A DNA stretch of 64,000 bases, from the NCBI GenBank assembly GCA_934565795.1, contig CAKTIM010000001.1, positions 1 to 64,000 of the forward strand, written 5' to 3'. The notes under the pieces were generated by a model. That model ran no database searches. It saw only the letters and a program-made list of their open reading frames with translations, and was not told the origin of the DNA. Shown piece after piece: positions 42,051-51,258 of this stretch. A program made the position numbers and the translations under genes. This DNA comes from an uncultured Oscillospiraceae bacterium (lineage in GTDB: Bacteria; Bacillota; Clostridia; Oscillospirales; Oscillospiraceae). Numbering within the stretch: the stretch's first letter is position 1; each line of letters opens with the position of its first letter.

Positions 42051-42815
42051 TCACCGATAAATGCGATTGCGCATCTTTGCGGCGGAAACCTGCAGAATTT
42101 CCGAGCAGCGTTCCAGCATCTCATCGGTCATAATGCTTGCAGGGCCGGATGTACTCATACCGGCAATCAGCTCTCCCTGAGCATTGTACACAGGCATGCC
42201 CACACAGCGAATGTTCAGCTCGCGCTCCACATTATCGATTGCATAGCCGCGTTCCCGTGTGCGCCGGAGTTCATCTTTAATTTCCTCACGGCCCGTCAAC
42301 GTATTGGGCGTGAACTTAGGTACGTTGTCCGGGATCCGGCTGTCCCACTCGCTCTCCGGCATGAAAGCCAGCATTGCACGCCCGATGCCCGTCGCACAGA
42401 GCAGTGTTTTCTCTCCGAGAATTTCGCGGTAGGGCAGCTCCTTCAGTCGTGCAATTGGGTGAACGACGTACAGATAAAGAACATCCATCCCGTAAGGAAT
42501 TCCAAAATAAACCAGCTGGTTGGTTTTCTCAGCAGTCTCCATCAACACATCATACACAGCCTTTGGATAGCCCAGCTGCTGGTTGATGATGAACGCGTAT
42601 TCCAGCATGTGAAGCCCCAGCGCATATTTGCCGTTGGGCAGACGTCTTATATACCCCATCTGCTGAAAGGTTGAAACAATATTGAAGACATTCGACTTTG
42701 TGATTGACAGCATATCTGCCAGTTCGGTGATGCCCAGCTCAGGAGTCGCCACTGAAAAGCACTCCAGAAGATGCATCGCTTTTGCAAGAGATTTGACCTT
42801 ATAATCGTTTTCCAT
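42051..42815 (-). CDS. IclR family transcriptional regulator
   Basis: A 254-residue IclR-type regulator. The N-terminal winged helix is VKSLAKAMHLLECFS...GITELADMLSITKSNVFNIVSTFQQMGYI (about 8-57). The effector domain shows GRAMLAFMPE, RERGYAIDNVERELNIRCVGMPVYNAQGELIAGMS. IclR proteins often sense aromatic or sugar-derived acids. It is the first gene of the operon, with AAGGAGG upstream, and its promoter carries repeated TTGTAT half-sites suggesting autoregulation. Confidence 0.92.
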   Translation of the reverse strand: MENDYKVKSLAKAMHLLECFSVATPELGITELADMLSITKSNVFNIVSTFQQMGYIRRLPNGKYALGLHMLEYAFIINQQLGYPKAVYDVLMETAEKTNQLVYFGIPYGMDVLYLYVVHPIARLKELPYREILGEKTLLCATGIGRAMLAFMPESEWDSRIPDNVPKFTPNTLTGREEIKDELRRTRERGYAIDNVERELNIRCVGMPVYNAQGELIAGMSTSGPASIMTDEMLERCSEILQVSAAKMRNRIYR

Positions 42816-42864
42816 TGTGCCTCCTTGTTCATCATTGCAGAACAGCGGTGTTTATTACAGCAAT

Positions 42865-42893
42865 ATTATACTTGATACAAAAACACATTTCAA
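42865..42893 (-). promoter_or_regulatory. promoter of the ulosonate-type operon, with overlapping dyad
   Basis: On the minus strand TTGAAA (42893-42888) and TATAAT (42870-42865) have a 17-base spacer. The near-palindrome TTATAC-TTG-ATACAA (42866-42880) covers the -10, a place where an IclR protein could block polymerase. Confidence 0.7.
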
Positions 42894-42915
42894 TATCCCC
42901 ACCCCACTTTCTCCC

Positions 42916-42951
42916 AAACAAACAAAAACGGCCACAGTGCAGACTGTAGCC
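42916..42951 (-). terminator. intrinsic terminator upstream of the IclR operon
   Basis: GGCCACAGT (42930-42938) pairs with ACTGTAGCC (42943-42951), one wobble, and on the minus strand is followed by GTTTTTGTTTGTTT. It stops transcription arriving from the hsd operon before the IclR promoter. Confidence 0.7.
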
Positions 42952-42962
42952 AGGCATCATGT

Positions 42963-43040
42963 TTGTATATATTATACAATTTTCTATTTTATCTAACATT
43001 TATATGGTTTATTTTGTATCCTAATTAAGAATTTGTATAC
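42963..43040. promoter_or_regulatory. candidate IclR operators (TTGTAT repeats)
   Basis: A perfect dyad TTGTATA-TAT-TATACAA lies at 42963-42979. Further TTGTAT half-sites lie at 43014-43019 and 43033-43040 (TTGTATAC). With the promoter dyad at 42866-42880 this gives a cluster of the same motif. The rest of 42816-43347 is AT-rich with no gene seen. Confidence 0.5.
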
Positions 43041-43283
43041 TTTTTGTTCTCAAATAGAGAACGCCAAAAATGGCCTACAGCACACAAACAAGGCGGTTTT
43101 TACGTCTCATTTTCTTTTCTATGTTACAAATGAACAAAGTTATTCTTCTCTCCGTTTATTTTCTATCGACTCTCTGCGTTGGACTATTCCAAATTCCGCA
43201 TTGCAGCAGCGCATGGGTGCAGCGGGGATGGTTATCTGTTCGCAAGCATCCTGCACACTTTTTCAGATTCACGGCAAAATTTA

Positions 43284-43315
43284 GGCCTGCCCCAGTTTTT
43301 GAACCGGGTCAGGCC
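43284..43315 (-). terminator. hairpin after hsdR
   Basis: GGCCTGCCCC (43284-43293) pairs with GGGTCAGGCC (43306-43315) with one mismatch. On the minus strand it is followed by TAAATTTTGCC, 33 bases past the hsdR stop. Confidence 0.55.
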
Positions 43316-43347
43316 TCTGTATATTGGATATAAGGCACTCATTTATC

Positions 43348-46300
43348 CTACGCAGCCATCGCGTTTGCATTTACGCGGTCGATTGCCTTTCGGATTGCTG
43401 CCCAGATGGAGGGGTCTGCAAAAATCTCCACGATACTTCCCTGGTCAGAGAAAGGGGGATCCTTTAAAATGGAGAGATCCTGGAGCATTCCGTTTTGGAC
43501 GATGTACTCAATGATCTGGTTTACAAAATAGATTTGACGGCTGTCCAGGTTGGCTTCATCAATGTACTCCGCAAAGACGGCCTTGGCGGCGGACATATCC
43601 AGGCCGACAATCTCCCGGACGAATACGCCAAGGGGCTTGTCACCAAATTCCCTACGATAGTCGGCCTCAGTTCCAACCTCGCTCCACAAAATTCTTTCCA
43701 GTTCTTCTACATCGGTAGAGATGAGCGGCACATTGCTTTTCAGCTTGGCAATGGCGGCATTGTCCTGGTGCTGGCGGATATAGAACTCTGCGGCAGCCCG
43801 ATAATTTTTCAGATCATCGTTTTCAAGGTCAGATTCATTCCAGGTCTGAGACAGGATTTCATCGTCAAAATTGGTATCGTAGCGTGCATGGTCAATGGGA
43901 ATGTACTTCATCAGGTCGCGGAGGCGCTGCCGGATGTGCTCAAATTCATTGATCCCTGCATTTTCCAGGTAAGAGGTATGCAGGATTTGATTAATCAGAT
44001 CCGCCTGCATCATAATCTCCGGGATATTCGCAACACCGGCCACTGCGCTTACCTTTTTCAGCAAATCACCGCGCCGCCGACTGTAGCTCTTTCCGGCCAG
44101 GTAGGCAAGCTCGATGCCATACATCAGCGCGTCAAATCGCAGTGCCTTCGGGTCATCCTCCTCCGGCTGGATCAGAGGCGACAATTCCCGACCAATCGTC
44201 AGCGTATCCTCATAGGTCAACACCTGGTAGTTATTGGGATCGGAATAAAGCTCCACGAATTTAAGATGCTGCCGGACTGCAAAATTTTCCTTATTCAGCT
44301 CCCGCACTTTGCGCACCATATCCTCTACAAGGGTCTCGCGGAACTGGATCAGCTCCGGGGTTTGGTAGGCCAGGTCTTGCAGCTTGAAGGCAATTTCCGA
44401 TTTCAGGTGGAAAATGGCTCCCTGCAAGGCAGTCAGGTTTGCTGTGGGCTTGCCGTCGTTCATGCGGAAGAATTCAAAATTTCCACAGAAATCAAAAATA
44501 TAGAATTTCTGCTTATCCTCCCCGTCCAGCAGGCCCGGGCACAGGCGGGTGCCGCGGCCGATCATCTGCCAGAATTTCGCTCTGCTCATAACTTTTTTGA
44601 AGAACACCAGGTTCAGCACCTCCGGGATGTCAATGCCGGTGTCCAGCATATCCACGGAGATTGCAATCTGCGGCAGCTTTCCAGGATCGGAAAAATCATC
44701 GATGGCACTTTGCGCATAGGCCATATAGTTATCAATGACCCTTGCAAATCCGGGCAGGTGCGGATATTCTTTATTGAATATTTCCAGTATTTTTTCCGCG
44801 TGCGTGTGGCTCTTGGCAAAGATGATGGACTTGCCCAGCTTATTGCCGTAGTCCACCTTGAGGCCGCTGGTCATCAGGATGTTCAGTACCTGGCGGATGG
44901 TATCCTCATTGAATACCCACTCATTCAGCGCGCCAGAGGCGATCTTCTCCGGCAGCTCGCCGTTTTCGTCCTCAAAGGTATCCTCGTATTCCCGCTGCTC
45001 CTCCGCCGTCAGGTCGGCATAGGTGATGCCGTCCTGCAAGAATTTCAGGTTGGTTTCCACGGACATAAAGTCCACCAGGAATCCATCCTTGACGGCCTGG
45101 GCCAGCTCATAGGCATAGGTGGGGACGCCGTTTTCCAGGTCAAACACCTCATAGGTGTTCTTTTCGATCTCATCCTTGGGCGTCGCGGTCAGGCCAACCA
45201 GCGGGGCATCGAAATAAGTAAAGATATCCCTGTACTTGTTATAAATGGAGCGGTGGGCCTCGTCGCAGATCACCAGGTCAAAATGCCCGCAGGTGAAAAG
45301 CTTCCCCTGGTCGTCCCGGACGGAATCGATGCAGCCCATCATGGTCTGATAAGTGGAGAACACGCACCGGGCGGCATAGTTGTCCTTTTCCTCGCACAGA
45401 TTGGTCACGGAAAGGTCCGGCAGCAGATTCACAAAGCTGCGCTTTGCCTGGGTGACCAGGCTGTTTCGGTCGGCCAGGAACAGAATGTTTTTCACCCACC
45501 CCTGCTCCAGCAGCACCTTGCACAGGGCGATCACCGTCCGGGTCTTCCCGGAGCCGGTGGCCATGACCAGCAGGACCTTTCTGCGGTTCTTCGCCAGGGC
45601 GTCACAGGATGCCCTGATGGCGGCTTCCTGATAATAGCGCCCGGCGATTTTGCGGTCCACCAGGATGTTTTTCAGGCTGGTACGGGTGCTTTGCAGGATG
45701 AACAGCTTTTCCAGATCCCGCTTGGCGTAAATGGCGGCGACCTTTCGCTCTGGATACCGGCCGTCGTCGATATGGGTCTCAAACCCGTTGGTCAGGAAGA
45801 TCACCGGGCGGCGGCCCTGCTGCCGTTCGATGATGTCCGCATAGAGCCTTGCCTGCTGCCGGCCTCTGGATACGTCGGCGCAGGCGCGCTTTGCCTCGAT
45901 GATGGCAAGCACCCGGCCATCATCCCCGTAAAGCACATAGTCGGCGTAGCCGACCTCGCTTTTGTTTGGCATGCCGGGCAGCTCAACTTCATTGCGCCAA
46001 TCCTTGCCCTCGACCCAGCCTGCATCCTCCAGCATGGTATCGATGTAGATTTTCCGGGTCTTATATTCGGAGATATCCAGCGGCTTCGGCACATAGGTCT
46101 GCTGCCGCTCTGCCCGGAGGGTGGTGAGATCCTCTTTCAGCGCCTTGTTTTCGTCCATCAGCTGCTGAATATCGATGTCGGCATTGGGGACGAAGGAGAT
46201 GGCCTCCTGGGGCGTCAGCTCCAGCAGCTTCCTGTCAAACTTCCGCTCGGTGTACTTTTCCGCATAGCAATAGGCAACAAAATCCAGGAAATAGAAGAGA

Positions 46301-46638
46301 TTTTCCAGGCACAGCTCCGCCTGCTCTTCGGATATTTTCTTGCTCTCGTGGGCGGCGTTGTTACCCATTTTGCGGATGAAATCCATGCGCAGCCACAGGT
46401 CGTTCTTCACGATATCCCGAAATTCCCTGGCATTCATCAGGGTGACCAGCTTATCGTCCCAGGGAAGCGTCAGCTCCTTGTCCACGGAGTACATCCACTT
46501 GACCGCAAACTCCATGGCCCGCCGGCAGCATAGCACACTGGAATCCCGGTCGATGTGCAGCAGATTTTCAGCAGCCACAGCCACGGAGGCAAAGGATGCA
46601 AAATCGGGTTCAGATAGAAGAAAATCAAAGTTGGTCAT
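43348..46638 (-). CDS. hsdR: type I restriction endonuclease subunit R
   Basis: A 1096-residue motor and nuclease subunit. Residues about 1-140 are a DUF4145-like domain. The nuclease core follows, with YADYVLYGDDGRVLAIIEAKRA (D...E-x-K, about 231-252). The helicase has Walker A MATGSGKTRT, motif II CDEAHRSIYNKY, LTATPKDE and the C-terminal SVDMLDTGIDIPE, QMIGRGTRLCPG. The tail resembles the EcoEI-type R C-terminus. It pumps and cuts unmethylated DNA with HsdM/HsdS. It is last in the operon after AbiH. Confidence 0.95.
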   Translation of the reverse strand: MTNFDFLLSEPDFASFASVAVAAENLLHIDRDSSVLCCRRAMEFAVKWMYSVDKELTLPWDDKLVTLMNAREFRDIVKNDLWLRMDFIRKMGNNAAHESKKISEEQAELCLENLFYFLDFVAYCYAEKYTERKFDRKLLELTPQEAISFVPNADIDIQQLMDENKALKEDLTTLRAERQQTYVPKPLDISEYKTRKIYIDTMLEDAGWVEGKDWRNEVELPGMPNKSEVGYADYVLYGDDGRVLAIIEAKRACADVSRGRQQARLYADIIERQQGRRPVIFLTNGFETHIDDGRYPERKVAAIYAKRDLEKLFILQSTRTSLKNILVDRKIAGRYYQEAAIRASCDALAKNRRKVLLVMATGSGKTRTVIALCKVLLEQGWVKNILFLADRNSLVTQAKRSFVNLLPDLSVTNLCEEKDNYAARCVFSTYQTMMGCIDSVRDDQGKLFTCGHFDLVICDEAHRSIYNKYRDIFTYFDAPLVGLTATPKDEIEKNTYEVFDLENGVPTYAYELAQAVKDGFLVDFMSVETNLKFLQDGITYADLTAEEQREYEDTFEDENGELPEKIASGALNEWVFNEDTIRQVLNILMTSGLKVDYGNKLGKSIIFAKSHTHAEKILEIFNKEYPHLPGFARVIDNYMAYAQSAIDDFSDPGKLPQIAISVDMLDTGIDIPEVLNLVFFKKVMSRAKFWQMIGRGTRLCPGLLDGEDKQKFYIFDFCGNFEFFRMNDGKPTANLTALQGAIFHLKSEIAFKLQDLAYQTPELIQFRETLVEDMVRKVRELNKENFAVRQHLKFVELYSDPNNYQVLTYEDTLTIGRELSPLIQPEEDDPKALRFDALMYGIELAYLAGKSYSRRRGDLLKKVSAVAGVANIPEIMMQADLINQILHTSYLENAGINEFEHIRQRLRDLMKYIPIDHARYDTNFDDEILSQTWNESDLENDDLKNYRAAAEFYIRQHQDNAAIAKLKSNVPLISTDVEELERILWSEVGTEADYRREFGDKPLGVFVREIVGLDMSAAKAVFAEYIDEANLDSRQIYFVNQIIEYIVQNGMLQDLSILKDPPFSDQGSIVEIFADPSIWAAIRKAIDRVNANAMAA

Positions 46639-46715
46639 AAGTTCACCTTATCTCAGTATAAATCCAGCACTCTTTCAATCTTTTTCTCTTCTCACTGAGT
46701 AGAGATTTCAACAGG

Positions 46716-47942
46716 TCACAAAAGCATCGATCCATTTGTTTTGTTCTGTTTGTCCATTTCATTTCTACATCCATCCTCTGCAAAGTGGTCGTACCTTTCA
46801 GTTTGTGGAAGAAAGCGAATGTGTTTTTCAGAACGCAAGTTATCAAGCCCTATTTTGCCATATATTTTAATTAAATTTGCTATCAAGGACGCTTCGCTGT
46901 TTTCGTCGAAGTATAAAATAGTAATATTTCTTGCTCTACCAAATACCTGCATAATGATATCCTTGTCTGTCTCATCAAGCGAATGCCCCATAACAACCAA
47001 CTGCACCGCCTTCGCTTTCCAAGTAATCCACTCCTGAAAGTCATCATCTGTATGATAAAGAACTCGCTGGTAGTATTTTTTAAACTTCACAAAGGAAATA
47101 TCAATTGTACCGAGTTCATCTGCTTCGCCGGGATTTACGCCCAGAACGATTTTCTTATCCAAGTCGCCATGAATATGGAATACTTCTCGATTGTGGTAAA
47201 CCTGTTCGTATGTATTCGTGTAATTAAAGGTAATAACCTTATCCGCTGGCATTAGTGCAGGGAGCTGTTTCAGTAAGCCCTTCTGGCTTAATTCAACAAC
47301 AACTTTTTCCACAAAATACTTCAGATAGATTTGCAATCCATCCGACAGTTCCTGCAACTGTTTTTCTAATTCATGAATAATCTTCTCTTTGTCAATTACT
47401 CTGTTCCCAGAACCATATGGATATTCCATGACATACTCATCATTTACAACCCCACAACAATATCCTAGAAATCCCGGGATTGACTGCTCTGTCAAAAAAT
47501 TAAAGTATGAGACAATAACTCTGTCTACAACGGGCATAGGGTGACATTCTGCATCAAATTCAGGGCTTTCCCTTTGCAAGAACTCTGTAAAAGCACGAAT
47601 AATTGCAGAAATCTCTTTTTCAAAATCAATCCAGCCGATGTCCTTATTGTACGACTCATGTAAAAAACTGTACAGCAAATTGTCACTTGCCAACGCAGTC
47701 AGTTTTTCAATCGCTTCCGAAGCAAGCGGTATCCTATCATAAATTTTTTGATATACCTTGTAACTATTGGAAATATCTTTATCAACATTCTGCAAAAGCG
47801 GTGCTCCGAAAATCTCCCCTACACAGTGTCCGTCTGAACTTGGCAACGTCGAAAGGAAATTAACTGTATTCAAAAAATTGATATACTTCGTCGGCAATTT
47901 GTAGTTGAGATCAAAGCCATTCCCTAATAGCAGTACATTCAT
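46716..47942 (-). CDS. AbiH family abortive infection protein
   Basis: A 408-residue protein of the AbiH family of phage abortive-infection proteins. Family marks are the N-terminal VLLLGNGFDLNYKLPTKYINFL, the central VITFNYTNTYEQVY followed by FHIHGDLDKKIVLGVNP, and the C-terminal VVMGHSLDETDKDIIMQVFG. The Rossmann-like N-terminus suggests nucleotide binding; the mechanism is not established. It is inserted between hsdS and hsdR in the same direction, so restriction and abortive infection may be co-expressed. Its local sequence is more AT-rich than the neighbouring metabolic genes, fitting horizontal gain. Confidence 0.88.
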   Translation of the reverse strand: MNVLLLGNGFDLNYKLPTKYINFLNTVNFLSTLPSSDGHCVGEIFGAPLLQNVDKDISNSYKVYQKIYDRIPLASEAIEKLTALASDNLLYSFLHESYNKDIGWIDFEKEISAIIRAFTEFLQRESPEFDAECHPMPVVDRVIVSYFNFLTEQSIPGFLGYCCGVVNDEYVMEYPYGSGNRVIDKEKIIHELEKQLQELSDGLQIYLKYFVEKVVVELSQKGLLKQLPALMPADKVITFNYTNTYEQVYHNREVFHIHGDLDKKIVLGVNPGEADELGTIDISFVKFKKYYQRVLYHTDDDFQEWITWKAKAVQLVVMGHSLDETDKDIIMQVFGRARNITILYFDENSEASLIANLIKIYGKIGLDNLRSEKHIRFLPQTERYDHFAEDGCRNEMDKQNKTNGSMLL

Positions 47943-48027
47943 ATTAACTCACCTCTTACTTGTAAATCTTCTATATTCAGCAGTTATTCATCGGTTTAAA
48001 AGCGCCTAAAGCTTGCAAAGCAACAGA

Positions 48028-49107
48028 TCACCCAAAATATTGCTGCATGAGAGCGTTTTTCAACATCTCCAATTCCGTGAGAATCTCCGAAATTGCTAAC
48101 TTTGATTTATCGACTTGTTCGACGAAGGCAATAAACTCTTTTTGTAACTCCAACGGAGGAACGATTTGCTTATAAGCTTTCATGATAGCTGTGTTCAAAT
48201 TAGGTTGCGTTCCCGCAGGCGCAATTCTTCTGAAATGCTCCGTCATTTGATTTAGTGATTGCAATAGAAAAACTTTGTCTATTCGTTCATCAATATTCTC
48301 CATTGCAAGCCATCCATCATGGATACACCCGTCAAAAGTTATGATTCTGGCAAAACCTAATGATACTCCACAGTTGGCAAATATCAAACTACCTGATTTG
48401 ACCATTCGGCTTTTTGGCACACCTGCTTGAATGATATGTTCCTTTGTAGAATAGAGATATATGCTTTCTCCATCAGTGGCATCACCAATTTTTATCCAAG
48501 GAATATCACCACCAAGATATTTTTCAATGGGTCGTGGCGAACCGCCTCTAACAATTGTGCAGAGTTCTCCTAACGGTTGAACATTCCATTCTCTGTCATT
48601 AGAATTAATGTCCCCGAACAGTTCGATAAATCGGGCCTTGACAAGGTCATCCAGCTTTTGAAGCTGTTTTTGGCGGGCAGAAATTACGGTTTCTGTTTTA
48701 CGCAGAACCGAAACAATTTCTGATTGTCTTTCAATTGGCTCTAAGTTAAATTTCTCATCTTTATAATCTCTGAAATAGATGTGCGGAATTGTCGCCCCAG
48801 AAAAGTACTTTTCTAAGTGCATGTGTCTGACGACATAGTAAAGATACTCTGGCAACACATCTTTCTTTGGTAGCAAATACTGCATTGTACCAATGACAGA
48901 AGACTTTGCGGGCAATAATATTGTTCTTCCAATTCCTGCACCATCTTTTACGACTGCTACATAGGGCGATGCTTGATGGTAAAAATCAATATTTCCTATA
49001 TAACCGGATGCACCATAAATTGGATAATCTCCGCTTTTCCCCTCAACATCTAATTGCCGCAGATTTGATGAACCGCATTCGCAAACATCCTCAAGTTTCA
49101 CTCTCAT
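48028..49107 (-). CDS. hsdS: type I restriction-modification specificity subunit S
   Basis: A 359-residue subunit with two target-recognition domains and two helical spacers. TRD1 is residues about 1-120 (GDYPIYGASGYIGNIDFY; VVKDGAGIGRTILLPA), spacer 1 about 125-165 (ERQSEIVSVLRKTETVISARQKQLQKLDDL in parts), TRD2 about 175-315, and the C-terminal spacer ends LEMLKNALMQQYFG. It sets the bipartite DNA sequence recognised; the target is not predictable. It begins 24 bases after the small winged-helix gene. AT-rich composition suggests transfer or fast change. Confidence 0.92.
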   Translation of the reverse strand: MRVKLEDVCECGSSNLRQLDVEGKSGDYPIYGASGYIGNIDFYHQASPYVAVVKDGAGIGRTILLPAKSSVIGTMQYLLPKKDVLPEYLYYVVRHMHLEKYFSGATIPHIYFRDYKDEKFNLEPIERQSEIVSVLRKTETVISARQKQLQKLDDLVKARFIELFGDINSNDREWNVQPLGELCTIVRGGSPRPIEKYLGGDIPWIKIGDATDGESIYLYSTKEHIIQAGVPKSRMVKSGSLIFANCGVSLGFARIITFDGCIHDGWLAMENIDERIDKVFLLQSLNQMTEHFRRIAPAGTQPNLNTAIMKAYKQIVPPLELQKEFIAFVEQVDKSKLAISEILTELEMLKNALMQQYFG

Positions 49108-49131
49108 CCTTACATCCCCACAAATCCGAAT

Positions 49132-49350
49132 TTAGTCACCAAAATATTGCTTACCTGTCGCAGAGTATCGGCAGCTATCAGAATTCTCTGGACTAAGCGG
49201 AACGATTCGACTTAAGGTAATATATCCTTCTCTATGAAGAACATTTACGATTTTCAAAACTTCCGATTCCGGCTTATTTACTGCTGGAGCAATATCGTGA
49301 AAGCTTACATCCGGGTGGTTATAAATATAGTCATATACGCTCTTTTTCAT
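49132..49350 (-). CDS. small winged-helix-like protein in the hsd operon
   Basis: A 72-residue protein with a helix-turn-helix pattern (VSFHDIAPAVNKPESEVLKIVNVLHREGYITLSRI in parts, residues about 15-50), like a minimal winged helix. The function is unknown; it might regulate the hsd operon or modulate the enzyme. Its start overlaps the hsdM stop by 4 bases (ATGA), so it is translated with hsdM. It is too small to be a complete MarR or HsdS domain. Confidence 0.7.
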   Translation of the reverse strand: MKKSVYDYIYNHPDVSFHDIAPAVNKPESEVLKIVNVLHREGYITLSRIVPLSPENSDSCRYSATGKQYFGD

Positions 49351-50846
49351 TTCAGCATTCCCTCCAGCTCATCCATCGCCGCGCTAATTTCCTGCTCCAA
49401 CTCCCGAATCTGCGCCATAATTTCACTGGTAGGCGGGTATTCCACAGGCTTGTACTCTGTCTTTTTGTACTTGTTGATGCTCAGGTCATAGCCGTTGTCC
49501 ACGATTTCCTGCCTGGGTACCAGGAAGCTCTGCTCTGTCCGCTGGCAATCGGCTTCGACGTCCAGATGGTGGAAGCGGGTGATGATATCGGGGATGTCGT
49601 TATCAGCTACGGGGCTTCGCTTGTCGTCCAGGGAGAAGCCGTCGGCCTTCATATCGTAGAACCACACTTTGTCCGTGCCGCCATGGCCGGTTTTGGTGAA
49701 GATCAGAATGGCGGTGGAAACTCCGGCATAGGGCTTGAATACGCCGCTGGGCATGGAGATAACGGCCTCCAGCCGGTTGCCGTCCACAAGCTCCTTACGG
49801 ATGGCCTTGTGGGCCGTGGAGGAGCCGAACAGCACACCGTCGGGGACAATGCAGGCGCAGCGACCGCCCACCTTCAGCATCCGCAGGAACAGCGCCAGGA
49901 ACAGCAGCTCGGTTTTCTTGGTTTTGCAGACCTTCAGCAGGTCGGCGGATACGATATCATAGTCCAGCGACCCCTTAAAGGGCGGGTTGGCCAGGATCAG
50001 GGAGTATTTGGCCCTGTCCGGGTTTTGGTCGGATAAGCTGTCCCGGTATTCAATAAAGGGATTATCCACGCCGTGGGTCATCATGTTCATGGCGCCGATA
50101 CGAAGCATGGTACGGTCCATATCAAAGCCATGGAACATATGGTTCATGTAGTGCTCTTTGTTCTGGCGATTGAAAAAAACCTCATTTTTGCAGTTCTCTT
50201 TCAGATAATCGCTGGCAGCGACCAGAAAGCCGGAGGTACCGCAGGCCGGGTCACAGATGGTGTCACTGGGCTTTGGCTGCATCAGCTCAACCATCATGCG
50301 GATAATATGTCGGGGGGTACGGAACTGCCCGTTCAGGCCAGCCGTGGCAATTTTAGAGAGCAGATACTCGTATACGTCGCCCCGCGTATCGGCGGTTTTC
50401 AGCTGGGCCATTTGCTCATAGATGCCATCCATGGCGGTGACCACCTTTTCCAGCAGCAGCGGCGTGGGCAGCTTGAAAATGGCATCTGCCATGTATTTGG
50501 AATAGGCACTTTCCTTATTGCCGTGGAGATTCTTGATAAAGGGGAATACCATCTCCTGCATGACGGAGTACATTCTCCCAGCAGGAAAATCCCGGAATAC
50601 GCTCCATTTCAACTGGCTGCCGTCAACGGTACGGTCGCCGATTTGCACGGAACCCGCAAAAACGCTCTTAAATGGCAGTCCCAGCATAGCCGCTTCCTTT
50701 GCGTGGGTATTGTCGGCCTCATCCAGATCGTGAATGAACATCAGATAGGTCATCTGCTCGATCACGTCCAGCGGGTTTGTCAGGCCGCCCGCCGCGAAAA
50801 CATCCCAAAGGCTGTCAATTTTATTTTTCAATTCCCCTGTAACCAT
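49347..50846 (-). CDS. hsdM: type I restriction-modification methyltransferase subunit M
   Basis: A 499-residue N6-adenine methyltransferase. The N-terminal helical domain is about 1-130. AdoMet motif I is DPACGTSGFLVAA and catalytic motif IV is NPPF (ANPPFKGSLDY). It methylates the host copy of the HsdS target and is also part of the restriction complex. The start at 50846 is chosen for the GGGAGAG site upstream; a 12-codon extension is possible but lacks a site. It is the first gene of the defence operon. Confidence 0.95.
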   Translation of the reverse strand: MVTGELKNKIDSLWDVFAAGGLTNPLDVIEQMTYLMFIHDLDEADNTHAKEAAMLGLPFKSVFAGSVQIGDRTVDGSQLKWSVFRDFPAGRMYSVMQEMVFPFIKNLHGNKESAYSKYMADAIFKLPTPLLLEKVVTAMDGIYEQMAQLKTADTRGDVYEYLLSKIATAGLNGQFRTPRHIIRMMVELMQPKPSDTICDPACGTSGFLVAASDYLKENCKNEVFFNRQNKEHYMNHMFHGFDMDRTMLRIGAMNMMTHGVDNPFIEYRDSLSDQNPDRAKYSLILANPPFKGSLDYDIVSADLLKVCKTKKTELLFLALFLRMLKVGGRCACIVPDGVLFGSSTAHKAIRKELVDGNRLEAVISMPSGVFKPYAGVSTAILIFTKTGHGGTDKVWFYDMKADGFSLDDKRSPVADNDIPDIITRFHHLDVEADCQRTEQSFLVPRQEIVDNGYDLSINKYKKTEYKPVEYPPTSEIMAQIRELEQEISAAMDELEGMLK

Positions 50847-51034
50847 ATTTCTCTCTCCCAATTCCAGACACAGGCGGTACATTGATTGCCGCCGATTTTG
50901 AGGATTTCGCAGATTCTTTGAAGTTCAATCAACGTGTGCTTTCCTTAATCCCTCACATAGTTATACTCGTGCACGGACTCCGCCTCATGGTAACCATGTT
51001 TCTATTCTATCAAAAACAGCATCATTCTACAAGC

Positions 51035-51046
51035 GCAATTATACCA
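51035..51046 (-). promoter_or_regulatory. probable promoter of the hsd operon
   Basis: On the minus strand an extended -10 TGG-TATAAT (51046-51038) lies about 190 bases upstream of hsdM, in AT-rich sequence. No good -35 is seen. Otherwise 50847-51112 holds no gene that I can support. Confidence 0.4.
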
Positions 51047-51112
51047 TTTTTATATAATAATTACGATTCAACGACAGCTGCAATAGGCGCGTCCTTGTAT
51101 CCAAACAGAAAG

Positions 51113-51146
51113 CCCCGGCGGACAAACACGTTTATCCGCCGGGGCA
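51113..51146 (-). terminator. terminator of the glycan operon
   Basis: A perfect 11-bp inverted repeat (51113-51123 with 51136-51146) is followed on the minus strand by TTTCTGTTTGG. It lies about 110 bases past the stop of the last gene. Confidence 0.7.
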
Positions 51147-51258
51147 ATAATCAAACTGCCAGCCCAAAAATACGCCGGGTTTTGCCCTCGTATATGGGTC
51201 TTTATCCATTTGGCACCATGGGTTCAATGGTGAACTGACGCTTCCGTCACGTACCTCA

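Noticed and set aside
43495..46533. Plus-strand 1012-codon frame opposite hsdR
   Set aside because: HsdR has helicase and nuclease motifs in order. The opposite frame shows none.
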